From the NCBI GenBank assembly GCA_902776435.1, contig CACYQB010000005.1:149656-213655 (forward strand): a stretch of DNA of 64,000 bases, written 5' to 3'. Below, piece by piece: positions 25,343-32,998 of this stretch. Position 1 is the stretch's first letter, and each line of letters opens with the position of its first letter. Made by a program: the position numbers and the translations under genes. The notes beneath the pieces were generated by a model, which was given only the letters and a program-made list of their open reading frames with translations, was not told where the DNA came from and searched no databases. This stretch comes from an uncultured Bacteroidales bacterium. GTDB taxonomy: Bacteria > Bacteroidota > Bacteroidia > Bacteroidales > Muribaculaceae.

Positions 25343-26908
25343 TTATTTGCGTTTTTTGCCATACCTTTTACGTGTGAACCGTCTGTTTTGCTTCACATAG
25401 TCAGTGAAATCTACTCCAGCACCCCTTGCATCAACTAAACGCAATTTTGCCCCTTGGCTGCTTGCTACGTATGTCCAATAACTGTTATCAATGTAGCCAA
25501 TTTTGTTAATGACCTGTAGTTTGTATTCATGTTCACCTATTGGGGTTACAATGATTTTCTCAATGACCTTGCCAATGATTTCCTTTTTCATTTCATCAGT
25601 CATTTCATTCATACTGAAATTAAGATATTTATCTTCACCTCTCAAAAATTCTTCCATTCTTGCATTGTCAGTTAAAAGGTCAGTGACTTCCTTTTGGATT
25701 TTTGCTATTTCCTTTTCCACCCTTTCAATCACAGCATTCATCTTTTCAGTTGAGAAGTGAACAGGCTGCACAATATTCATTTCAATTGCCCTATCAATCT
25801 GTTTTTTCAATTCTTCAATCTTCTCATTTTTGCTGGATATCTTGGTACGGTTTTCTTCAATGCGCTCGGTGTATTCTGTGGTGTTGGTTTTGCGGTCAGT
25901 ACTGAGCATATTATTGTAAAGATATGAAGCTGTGAACCAGCACAACACGTCACAGGGGTTGATAGACAGACAATATTTTTTTGGCCCAATATTCATACAA
26001 TAGCTGGTTGACCCTCTATCTGCAATAAACGTATAACCAGTGTCACCATCCTTTAAGATGCTGTGGCAGTAGTAGATTTCAGTTGTTTTGTGTCTTTTGG
26101 GGTGGGTAGCCAATTTTGCCTGTGCCTTTTCAAATAACTCATGGGTGATGATTTGTGGGTAGCCATTTTCACCAATATATGCCCTGTCCTTTAATATGGC
26201 ATTCATTTGTTTGTTTCCCTTAGTAACATTGGGGTTTGGGTGATATATTCCCAAATCCACCAATTCCTTGAATATGCCGCCAACCGACTTTTCACTGTTA
26301 ACATAAGCGGTAAAAATCCGTCTCACCAAATCTACAGTATCAGGGTTGATGACAAAGTGTTTGGTTTCATCCAACTTGTAACCCAACTTGATACGGCCAC
26401 CATTATATTTGCCCTCTGCCTTATTTCTTGCTTTACCCCTTGCAAAACGCTTTTGCTTAATTTCCATTTCCTGTTTTGCCAAAGTCACCATTACATTCAG
26501 AATCAATTCCTGTGTTAAGTCCACAGTGCCATCTTCCTTTAACAGATGTATTTCTGGTGTCTTGACAATCAGATTGACTTTGTGGGTCACAAAATATTCT
26601 TTCATGTGGTAGAATGGAAGTTCAACACGGGCAAGCCTTGACACTTCCCATACATAAACAGATTTGATGTTGGTGTCGCTGTCCAAGGTGGTCAGCAATT
26701 CTTCAACTTCCTGTTTGTACAGTTCATTTTGTTTGATTGCGCTGGCACCCTTAGACTTGATGATAACCAAGTTATCACGGCTGTAACCGTCATTGATAGC
26801 ATAGCCAATCATTTCATTAACTTGTGATTCAAGTTCCTGATACACCGTTGAAACACGGCCCCAAATGACAGCCTTTTCATTACTGTTCTTTGTTTTGTTC
26901 TTTGCCAT
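25343..26908 (-). CDS. Large serine recombinase (phage integrase)
   Basis: 521 residues that integrate and excise the prophage. N-terminal resolvase domain with the catalytic Ser in GRVSTVYQ (residue 20) and the SRLAR motif; a recombinase domain around residues 165-260 with GYPQIITHELFEKAQAKL; Cys-containing zinc-ribbon-like region (about 280-320); a coiled coil (about 350-420) and a very basic tail. This architecture belongs to large serine integrases, which act on short cores and need a directionality factor for excision. It ends a leftward operon behind two small genes. Confidence 0.95.
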   Translation of the reverse strand: MAKNKTKNSNEKAVIWGRVSTVYQELESQVNEMIGYAINDGYSRDNLVIIKSKGASAIKQNELYKQEVEELLTTLDSDTNIKSVYVWEVSRLARVELPFYHMKEYFVTHKVNLIVKTPEIHLLKEDGTVDLTQELILNVMVTLAKQEMEIKQKRFARGKARNKAEGKYNGGRIKLGYKLDETKHFVINPDTVDLVRRIFTAYVNSEKSVGGIFKELVDLGIYHPNPNVTKGNKQMNAILKDRAYIGENGYPQIITHELFEKAQAKLATHPKRHKTTEIYYCHSILKDGDTGYTFIADRGSTSYCMNIGPKKYCLSINPCDVLCWFTASYLYNNMLSTDRKTNTTEYTERIEENRTKISSKNEKIEELKKQIDRAIEMNIVQPVHFSTEKMNAVIERVEKEIAKIQKEVTDLLTDNARMEEFLRGEDKYLNFSMNEMTDEMKKEIIGKVIEKIIVTPIGEHEYKLQVINKIGYIDNSYWTYVASSQGAKLRLVDARGAGVDFTDYVKQNRRFTRKRYGKKRK

Positions 26909-26962
26909 AATATATCGTTTTTATTTAATTAAGTCTATTGTAAGAATTTATCAAGTTTTATT

Positions 26963-26987
26963 GGGGTGGAGTGTTGCGCCCCACCCC
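26963..26987 (-). terminator. GGGGTGG hairpin between recombinase and small gene
   Basis: GGGGTGG (26963-26969) and CCACCCC (26981-26987) form a seven-pair stem. No T run on the minus strand, so it may attenuate rather than fully stop transcription into the recombinase gene. Confidence 0.5.
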
Positions 26988-26996
26988 ATTTGTTGT

Positions 26997-27248
26997 TTAT
27001 TGGTTTGCCCAATTGTCACCGCTGGTTGGGTCAATACCCTGTCTTTGGAGTGACTTTGCGGTCACAATCTTGTAACACTTGGGGTCAAGTTCATAATCAA
27101 TGAGGTCAACAATGAAGTAATCACGCTTGAACTGTTGCAACTCCCAAGAATCAATGTCGCTGTAATCCCATCCGTTGACAATCTTGCCTGTGGTCTTATT
27201 GACTGCAAAGTGGGTGTAATTCTGATTGTAAATGCTGTTGGTCTTCAT
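26997..27248 (-). CDS. Small protein of the recombinase operon, 83 aa
   Basis: Soluble, aromatic-rich (FAVNKTTGKIVNGWDYSDID). I do not recognise a domain. It starts seven bases after a leader element identical to the one before the gene at 27536, and both elements are complementary to the small RNA candidate at 3206-3296. Beside a large serine recombinase, one of these two small proteins could be the recombination directionality factor or a lysogeny regulator; nothing in the sequence proves it. Confidence 0.75.
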   Translation of the reverse strand: MKTNSIYNQNYTHFAVNKTTGKIVNGWDYSDIDSWELQQFKRDYFIVDLIDYELDPKCYKIVTAKSLQRQGIDPTSGDNWANQ

Positions 27249-27255
27249 AACTTTT

Positions 27256-27274
27256 AAATTTAGATTGTTAGTAT
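27256..27274 (-). promoter_or_regulatory. Leader element antisense to the small RNA (copy 1)
   Basis: On the minus strand ATACTAACAATCTAAATTT, ending seven bases before the ATG at 27248. The same 19 bases occur before the ATG at 27536. The plus-strand sequence recurs in the RNA candidate at 3238-3256. Confidence 0.75.
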
Positions 27275-27278
27275 AATT

Positions 27279-27301
27279 GGGGTGGGTGGTGTGCCCACCC
27301 C
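27279..27301 (-). terminator. GGGGTGGG hairpin between the two small genes
   Basis: GGGGTGGG (27279-27286) pairs with CCCACCCC (27294-27301), eight perfect pairs, between the stop of the 74-aa gene and the leader of the 83-aa gene. Could be an attenuator inside the operon. Confidence 0.55.
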
Positions 27302-27311
27302 TTGATTTAAT

Positions 27312-27536
27312 TTAAGCGTTTCTGAGGTCAGCCAACTCATATTCTAACAGGTTGTTCACAGCCTGTGTGTAACTCTTACCCTCTGCTTCAGCCTTAACAG
27401 CGGTGTGCAAGTCCAAAGTGTCAATGAGGATTGCAATGTTTTCCATCATTGCTGATTGGTTAATCACGTTGTGGTAAGTAAGTACGTTAAACACGTCTAA
27501 CTCCTTGTCAAAAAATGTCACCTTGAAAGTCTTCAT
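27312..27536 (-). CDS. Small protein of the recombinase operon, 74 aa
   Basis: Begins MKTFKVTFFDKELDVFNVLTY and has a helical second half; acidic, no motif recognised. First gene of the leftward operon, directly beside attR, with a clear promoter at 27579-27610. ATG at 27536 is chosen because the leader element and not a coding extension lies upstream. Candidate lysogeny regulator or directionality factor by position only. Confidence 0.75.
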   Translation of the reverse strand: MKTFKVTFFDKELDVFNVLTYHNVINQSAMMENIAILIDTLDLHTAVKAEAEGKSYTQAVNNLLEYELADLRNA

Positions 27537-27543
27537 AATAGTA

Positions 27544-27562
27544 AAATTTAGATTGTTAGTAT
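27544..27562 (-). promoter_or_regulatory. Leader element antisense to the small RNA (copy 2)
   Basis: Same 19 bases as copy 1, also seven bases before an ATG. It is preceded by a second AATACTAAC, so the mRNA would begin with a short direct repeat. Plus-strand identity with 3238-3257 extends to 20 bases. Confidence 0.75.
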
Positions 27563-27578
27563 TGTTAGTATTACACTG

Positions 27579-27610
27579 CAAATATACTAGCAGTGTTTGG
27601 ACTGGCCAAA
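27579..27610 (-). promoter_or_regulatory. Promoter of the recombinase operon
   Basis: On the minus strand TTTG (27607-27610) and TATATTTG (27579-27586), 20 bases apart, about 27 bases inside attR. Predicted start near 27572 gives a leader of about 36 bases containing the repeated element. Confidence 0.75.
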
Positions 27611-27636
27611 TTTTTTGGCTATTTTTTAGTCAGAAA

Positions 27637-27643
27637 CGTTGAC
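27637..27643. other. attR, right prophage junction
   Basis: CGTTGAC here matches CGTTGA at 560-565 and CGTTGAC at 545-551. From here the resident capsid reading frame and GC-rich composition resume. Confidence 0.7.
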
Positions 27644-28693
27644 ACCAAACCGACCAAAACGATACTCACCAGCGATATCGAAGCGTCGGAACCCAGCGCT
27701 GGCGAAGAGAGTCCCACACTCGTCATCAGCACCGACAACAACGACATCTTTGATCCCACCGACACAATTCTTGTGCAGGGCATTCCCGGTGCTGACAGTC
27801 AAGGCCAGAGCGAGACTAAGCAGGACCTCATGCTCTATGTCCTGAGCCGCGACAGCAACGGTGTCACAGTCATGGCAGTGAACGGTTTCACCATCAATGG
27901 TGTGCCCAACTGCTTCCCCGAAGTGCCCAGCGGAACGGCACTGGTGCGCATGGGCCGCGCGGCTAGCGAACTCGACGTGCAGTCACCGCAGTTTGAGTCC
28001 CTGCCCAAGAAGAGCCGCAACCTGTGCCAGATCTTCAAGATGCAGGTGGAACAATCCACGTTGCAACGCCTGGCCAACAAGGAAGTGGGTTGGACCATGA
28101 GCGACCAGGAAGAAGCGGCCGTCTATGACATGCGACTGGGCATGGAGAAGTCCTTCCTCTTTGGTGCCGCACGTCAGATTTGGGATCCCGTCAAGAAGGA
28201 GCATGTCTATTTCACGGGCGGTATCTGGGACCAGGCCGGCAAGGAATACGGCCTCGAGATGAGTGTCGATCTCAATGTGGGCAAGATGGTGGATCTGATG
28301 CGCGAGGCCTTTACCGGCAACGCGGGCAGCAAGCGCAAGATTCTGATTGGCGGCAGCGGACTCATCAGCCGTATCAGCAAACTCGACTACACGCGTGTCA
28401 TTACCGCCGGCCAGCACGTCAGCAAGTGGGGCATCGATTTTACGGAGTTGCGTAGCAAGTTCGGTTGCCTGTACCTGTTGCTGAGCGAGGTGTTTGACGA
28501 GGTGGGCATGGAAGAAAACGGTATCATCATTGATCCCGAGTATATCCAGAAATATACCCACATCCCCTTCAGCACCGAGCAACTCAACCTCAAGAAAAGC
28601 GGTGTGCGCAACGTGGATGCACTGGTGATGACCGAGGCTTCTTGCCTGGTATTACGTTACCCCAAGGCGCACATGCGCATCACGACGCGATGA
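27637..28693 (+). pseudogene. Resident phage-type major capsid protein, C-terminal part
   Basis: About 350 residues continuing the capsid protein from 210-565: VDTKPTKTILTSDIEASEPS, then a capsid-like core with VEQSTLQRLANKEVGWTMSD, MRLGMEKSFLFGAARQIWD, VYFTGGIWDQAG, RKILIGGSGLISRISKL and GVRNVDALVMTEASCLVLRYP near the C-terminus. This resembles the DUF5309/SU10-like capsid proteins. No start is available in this half apart from a chance GTG in prophage DNA at 27593. No internal stop or frameshift is present. It overlaps the peptidase gene by ATGA. Confidence 0.8.
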
Positions 28694-29088
28694 AGTACTT
28701 CACCATCAAGGAACTCACGCGATCGGCAACCGCACGATGCTTAGGCATCAACAACACGCCTCAGGCCAGCGCAGTCAAAGCCCTCCACGAACTGGTGGAC
28801 CATGTGCTCGACCCGTTGCGCGAGGCGTGGGGCGGCCCCATCAGGGTGAACAGCGGCTACCGATGTCCCGAACTGAACGAGGCGGTAGGCGGTACACCTG
28901 GCAGCCAGCACCTGCGCGGAGAGGCTGCGGACATCACCGTCGGCTCCCGTAGCGCCAACCGCCGTCTGCTGGACCTGATCAAGCGGCTAGATTTGCCCGT
29001 TGACCAGTGCATCGACGAGAAAGGCTGCCGCTGGATCCACGTGAGTCACCGCACGGGTCGCAACCGCCGCATGTACATGAAATTTTAG
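28690..29088 (+). CDS. M15A-type peptidase (phage endolysin-like)
   Basis: 132 residues with the peptidase M15A pattern: FTIKELTRSATA at the N-terminus, GGPIRVNSGYRCPELNEAVGG, SQHLRGEAADI with the zinc-binding His and Asp, and a final WIHVSH zinc-binding His. Such enzymes cut peptide bonds in peptidoglycan; in phages they act as endolysins or tail lysins. The start overlaps the stop of the resident capsid gene (ATGA), so the two are translationally coupled parts of the same element. Active-site residues look intact. Confidence 0.88.
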   Translation: MKYFTIKELTRSATARCLGINNTPQASAVKALHELVDHVLDPLREAWGGPIRVNSGYRCPELNEAVGGTPGSQHLRGEAADITVGSRSANRRLLDLIKRLDLPVDQCIDEKGCRWIHVSHRTGRNRRMYMKF

Positions 29089-29109
29089 CTGCCTTTGGCC
29101 GCTAAAATT

Positions 29110-29137
29110 GATTAGTGATTAGTGATTAATGATTAGT
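29110..29137. repeat. Tandem repeat of a 7-bp unit, four copies
   Basis: GATTAGT twice, GATTAAT, GATTAGT, directly after the peptidase gene. Comparable to the ten-copy 7-bp array at 102-171 on the other side of the split capsid locus. Confidence 0.8.
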
Positions 29138-29184
29138 GAGAGGGCAAGATTGGGCGCATGGCGCTGCGGTCTTGCTCTCTTGTT

Positions 29185-30291
29185 TTATTGGGAAACAAGA
29201 TTGACTACCGCGCTAGCGACGCGGTTGAGGGTGGAGTCGGTGTCCATGGCCAAGTCGAGGGGGAGGCCGTCGCTAACGGCAACCGCTGCTGTAAGGCCAG
29301 CCTGCTTATAGTCAAAACCTTCGGCTATCATGCCGCAAATGGCCGCTACAGGAATACCCCGCTCCTGCGCCATGCTGATGACGCAACCCGGGCCCTTGCC
29401 CATAAGCGTCTGCTTGTCGAGTTTTCCTTCGCCCGTGATAACGAGATCGGCGCCGTCAAGGGCCTCTTCCATGCCGTTCTGCTTGAGGACAAAAGGACCG
29501 CCTGGCCAGAGTTCACAATCGAGCAGATGCATCATCAACGAGGGGATGCCGCCTGCCGCGCCACAGCCTGCCTGATCAGCGATTGCGTCACCCACGATTG
29601 TGGCCACGCGGGACAGGCCTTGCTCTAACTGCTCGACCTGAACTGGCGAAGCGCCCTTCTGTGGAGCGAAAATCCGCGCCGCCCCACGCTCGCCACACAA
29701 GGGGTTGTCCACATCGGTCAAGAGAGTGAAGCGGCAATCGCGCACAATCTGCGGTATGCCTAAGGTCTCAATATGGCTGATTTTGTCAAGGGATTCTCCA
29801 CTGGGATAGAGATGGTGCCCGGCAGCATCCAGAAATTCAGTGCCAAGGGCACTGAGGATACCCATACCCGCGTCACAGGTAGCCGAGCCTCCCAAGCCTA
29901 ACACAATGTGCGTGGCACCATGCTCCATGGCGTCACGCATCAACAGGCCAGTGCCCAATGTGGTTGCCCGCATTATATCCCTGTCTTCCGGAGCCAGTAA
30001 CGCCAACCCACTGGCGGCAGCCACCTCGATGAGCGCCGTGCCGTCGTCACACAGGAAATACTGTGCCGTGACAGGTGCCTGCTGCAGCAAGGGGCCCATA
30101 GTGGGCATCGTCATCCACTGGCCCTCGCGCTTAGCGGCGAGCACAACGGTTGTGCCGTCACCGCCATCGGCAATCGGCACACTCACGGCATGGACTCCCT
30201 CACAACGGTCGAGAGCCTGCCGCGCGGCATCGTTGAGTTGTTGAGCAGTAGCCGAGCCTTTGAACTTATCAAACGCCAGGACTACCTTCAT
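29185..30291 (-). CDS. Glycerate kinase
   Basis: 368 residues, normal length for the GarK/GlxK family that phosphorylates glycerate to 2-phosphoglycerate in glyoxylate and serine-type metabolism. Visible signatures: FDKFKGSATAQQLNDAA at the N-terminus, DGGDGT, GLGGSATCDAGMGI and TGEGKLDKQTLMGKGP. Its ATG overlaps the stop of the lipoprotein gene (TAATG), suggesting coupling. Likely cytosolic. Confidence 0.93.
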   Translation of the reverse strand: MKVVLAFDKFKGSATAQQLNDAARQALDRCEGVHAVSVPIADGGDGTTVVLAAKREGQWMTMPTMGPLLQQAPVTAQYFLCDDGTALIEVAAASGLALLAPEDRDIMRATTLGTGLLMRDAMEHGATHIVLGLGGSATCDAGMGILSALGTEFLDAAGHHLYPSGESLDKISHIETLGIPQIVRDCRFTLLTDVDNPLCGERGAARIFAPQKGASPVQVEQLEQGLSRVATIVGDAIADQAGCGAAGGIPSLMMHLLDCELWPGGPFVLKQNGMEEALDGADLVITGEGKLDKQTLMGKGPGCVISMAQERGIPVAAICGMIAEGFDYKQAGLTAAVAVSDGLPLDLAMDTDSTLNRVASAVVNLVSQ

Positions 30292-31190
30292 TAATCCACC
30301 TTGACAACCAGGAAATTAGACTTCTCCCAGAAACGGGCAGGATTCAAGATGTGCAGAGTCTTGACATTGCCATGGTCCACGATCTCGTAGGAGTCACGGG
30401 GATGGTTGGTCATCACCTCAGCCTTGGAACTGTGCAGTGGAATTTCGCTCAGGGTGCGGCGGTCGGCCTTCGTGAAATAGGACATCTCGTAGTCACCCTG
30501 CAGGATTTTTGTCTTGCGCAGGAAGCCGGTCTCAATAATCTTGTGGTTCTTGAGCTCCTTCTTGGAACCGATGACATAGTAGCACACGTTCAGGTTGTTC
30601 ACCTCGGATGTGAGTTGCTTGGACTCCTCTTGAGCGGCCTCTTTCTCCTTGATAACGGCCTTGTTGACCGTGTTCAGGGAATCTACGCTCTGGTTGAGGT
30701 TCTTGATCTGGATGTGTGCAGCCGCCAACTGATCCGTCAGGCCGTTAATGGTCTTCTGCTGTTCCTCGAGCTGCTGCTTGAGGTTAGCAATGGACTTCTG
30801 CATCGTGGCGTTGTAATTGGTAGATTGCTTGAGCCTGTTTTCCAATTCGGCAAGGCGGGCTTTGTGCTTGTTGATGGACTGCTGAATCAGAACGATGTCG
30901 TCACGCAGTTGTTTCTTGCGGTCAGGAGTCTCACCACTCAGGTTATTGACCGACACGATGTCTTCCAGTTCCTTGATCTGCTGCATGCCGTCGGCGATGT
31001 CACCCATGAGTTGCATGAGGCTATCTTTCTCAGCATTAGCAGTATTGATGGAGTCCTGCAGCACGGCATTGATGGAATCCTGGCGCATGGCCTCCTCTTC
31101 CAGTTTGTTGCTGCGTTGACAAGCGGGCAAAATAGCCAGCACTACCATCAACCAAACAAAATACATGATCTTTTTCATACCTATTTTCAT
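30291..31190 (-). CDS. Coiled-coil lipoprotein
   Basis: 299 residues. Signal peptide with lipobox LPAC (Cys about 24), then a long coiled coil (about 30-200) rich in Leu, Gln, Lys and Glu, then a globular C-terminus (CYYVIGSKKELKNHKIIETGF). Proteins of this design are common in Bacteroidetes envelopes with unknown role. Its end is coupled to the glycerate kinase start and it follows rsmI with a 12-base gap. Confidence 0.82.
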   Translation of the reverse strand: MKIGMKKIMYFVWLMVVLAILPACQRSNKLEEEAMRQDSINAVLQDSINTANAEKDSLMQLMGDIADGMQQIKELEDIVSVNNLSGETPDRKKQLRDDIVLIQQSINKHKARLAELENRLKQSTNYNATMQKSIANLKQQLEEQQKTINGLTDQLAAAHIQIKNLNQSVDSLNTVNKAVIKEKEAAQEESKQLTSEVNNLNVCYYVIGSKKELKNHKIIETGFLRKTKILQGDYEMSYFTKADRRTLSEIPLHSSKAEVMTNHPRDSYEIVDHGNVKTLHILNPARFWEKSNFLVVKVD

Positions 31191-31202
31191 TTATGTTTAT
31201 GT

Positions 31203-31937
31203 TCAAACTTTAGCGCTCTTCTGCTTGAAGGCGGCATACTTATCAACCTTGGCCGCAGCCACAATCGGGCAACCGGCGACAATGATGACAATCTCGCCGC
31301 GCGGCACATTGGCGGTGAAATACTCAACGAGTTCACCCAACGTGCCATTATGAGTCGTGTTGTGCAACTTGCTGATTTCGCGCACCACACTGGCCTCACG
31401 GTCGGCACCGAAGGTCTCCACAAACTGCTGCAGGGTCTTCAACAATCGCATGGGCGACTCATAGAAGACCATCGTCAACGGCTGAGCCTTCAATTCCTCG
31501 AGACGGGTGGCACGGCCCTTCTTCTGGGGCAGGAAGCCCTCGAATACGAACCTGTCGCATGGCAAGCCGGAATTGACCAATGCGGGCACAAACGCGGTGG
31601 CGCCCGGCAAGGTCTCGACCTCTATGCCATGGCGACGGCACTCGCGCGAGAGCAGGAAACCAGGATCGCTGATGCCTGGAGTGCCGGCATCACTGACCAG
31701 TGCCATCACTTCCCCACCCTGCAAGCGCTCGACAACGGCAGCTACCGCCTCGTGCTCGTTGAACTTGTGGTGGCTGCGCATGGGCGTTTCAATGCCGAAA
31801 TGCTTGAGCAGCACGCCACTGGTGCGGGTGTCCTCGGCCAGAACGATGTCCACGGCCTTGAGCACCTCGATGGCGCGGGGCGTCATGTCACCAAGGTTCC
31901 CTACTGGGGTGGGTACTATGTATAGTTTACCGGCCAT
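31203..31937 (-). CDS. rsmI: 16S rRNA (cytidine-1402-2'-O)-methyltransferase
   Basis: 244 residues of the tetrapyrrole-methylase fold. It methylates C1402 in the decoding centre using S-adenosylmethionine. Clear motifs: PTPVGNLGDMTPRA, AEDTRTSGVLL, SDAGTPGISDPG and VFYESPMRL. Length is near the lower end of the family because the usual C-terminal extension is short. Confidence 0.95.
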   Translation of the reverse strand: MAGKLYIVPTPVGNLGDMTPRAIEVLKAVDIVLAEDTRTSGVLLKHFGIETPMRSHHKFNEHEAVAAVVERLQGGEVMALVSDAGTPGISDPGFLLSRECRRHGIEVETLPGATAFVPALVNSGLPCDRFVFEGFLPQKKGRATRLEELKAQPLTMVFYESPMRLLKTLQQFVETFGADREASVVREISKLHNTTHNGTLGELVEYFTANVPRGEIVIIVAGCPIVAAAKVDKYAAFKQKSAKV

Positions 31938-31956
31938 GATGGTGGCAAGGAAAATA

Positions 31957-32901
31957 TCACTGCTGGAAATGGTTGCGCACGATGGCCATGAAGTCCTTCA
32001 CAACCTCGTTCTCGCGGTCCCAATTCAACTGGCTAAAGAAATACAACTCGGCATTGCCATAGCTCCTCATTGCCTCGATGTGCTCGATGGCGGTATTCAT
32101 GGCGTTGGCACTTCCGGCAAAGAGTTCGCGCTGGAAACGGAAACGGTCATTTACCGAGAAAGCCTTGCGGATATCCTTAGAGAGGTGGCGTTGCAGCTTC
32201 TGGTCCACGCGCAGGGGCTCCTCCTCGGGTTCGGGGAACTCTGTGGGAACGGGGGGCACTGGCATCTCCTCTTCGGGTTCGGGGAGCACATCTTCTTCGG
32301 CTTCGATAAATTCAACGGTGATATCGGGTTCGTCTTCTGCCTCGGGCAGGACGTTGGGATCAGGCTCAGGAACGGGCTCATCGTTTTGTTCCTCGGGATT
32401 ATGGAAGACAGGAGGAACGGGGGTCGCCTTAGGGGCCGGATTTGCAGGAGGAACAACAGGGGTATCTTCCTCGGGAGCCTCGATGAACTCGACGGTGATA
32501 TCATCGTCGGGCTCGCGGTCCTCGACAGGCACCTGATGCTCCGGCTCCTTGTAGTCCGACGTGAACACCTCCTTGAATTCCTCGCCATTGTCGTGCTGCC
32601 AAGTCTCGTCGGCATCATAATCCTCTTCGGGCAGATGGACGGCAGGCTCGGGTTCCTTGACAGGCTCTGGCTCTTGGGGCTGTTGAGGCGCTGCTACAGG
32701 TTGTTGAGCGACCTGGGGCTCCTCTACAGGCTGAGCGGCAGGAAGCTCCACGCCACACATTTCGGCCAACTCGCGCACCTTGCGCTTGATTTTATTGGTA
32801 ATGACATCAGGGGTATTCTCCTCACCCAAGCGACGGGTAACGAGCAATAGACCCTCTATCTCGTAAACATGAGATAGCATTTTCTCTATCGCAATATTCA
32901 T
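31957..32901 (-). CDS. Hypothetical protein with long acidic Pro/Glu linker, 314 aa
   Basis: An N-terminal helical domain (about 1-50), a disordered Pro/Glu/Gln-rich middle (about 55-235) and a C-terminal helical domain (about 236-314) with DRFRFQRELFAGSA and ELYFFSQLNWD. The linker contains a repeated ITVEFIEA segment (twice). No signal peptide, so cytosolic. The C-terminal part resembles a conserved hypothetical family in Bacteroidales; function unknown. It precedes rsmI on the same strand. Confidence 0.8.
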   Translation of the reverse strand: MNIAIEKMLSHVYEIEGLLLVTRRLGEENTPDVITNKIKRKVRELAEMCGVELPAAQPVEEPQVAQQPVAAPQQPQEPEPVKEPEPAVHLPEEDYDADETWQHDNGEEFKEVFTSDYKEPEHQVPVEDREPDDDITVEFIEAPEEDTPVVPPANPAPKATPVPPVFHNPEEQNDEPVPEPDPNVLPEAEDEPDITVEFIEAEEDVLPEPEEEMPVPPVPTEFPEPEEEPLRVDQKLQRHLSKDIRKAFSVNDRFRFQRELFAGSANAMNTAIEHIEAMRSYGNAELYFFSQLNWDRENEVVKDFMAIVRNHFQQ

Positions 32902-32998
32902 AATCGTCTGTTATATTGTCGCTTAGCGATACTTCGCCAAGGATTTGTTTTACATTCAGCCTGCAAGTTTACTAACTTTTTTTGAAACTCAAGCTAAT

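Larger units (their letters stand above)
566..27636. mobile_element. Integrated siphovirus-type prophage, about 27 kb
   Basis: A full HK97-type head and long-tail morphogenesis module (terS to tail fibre, 5943-24198) plus holin-like gene, cargo gene and large serine recombinase lie between two halves of a host-side capsid gene. Base composition is clearly more AT-rich than both flanks. No frameshifts or truncations are visible in the structural genes, so it may be inducible. No recognisable CI-type repressor, DNA polymerase or endolysin is seen. Confidence 0.92.

Noticed and set aside
566-27636. Integrative conjugative element instead of a phage
   Set aside because: A complete head and tail gene order is present and no relaxase, TraG-type or mating-pore gene is seen.
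30351-31925. Long plus-strand open frame of 524 codons opposite the lipoprotein and rsmI genes
   Set aside because: It is antisense to two well-supported genes, spans their boundary and has no recognisable domain; GC-rich coding strands often leave such open antisense frames.
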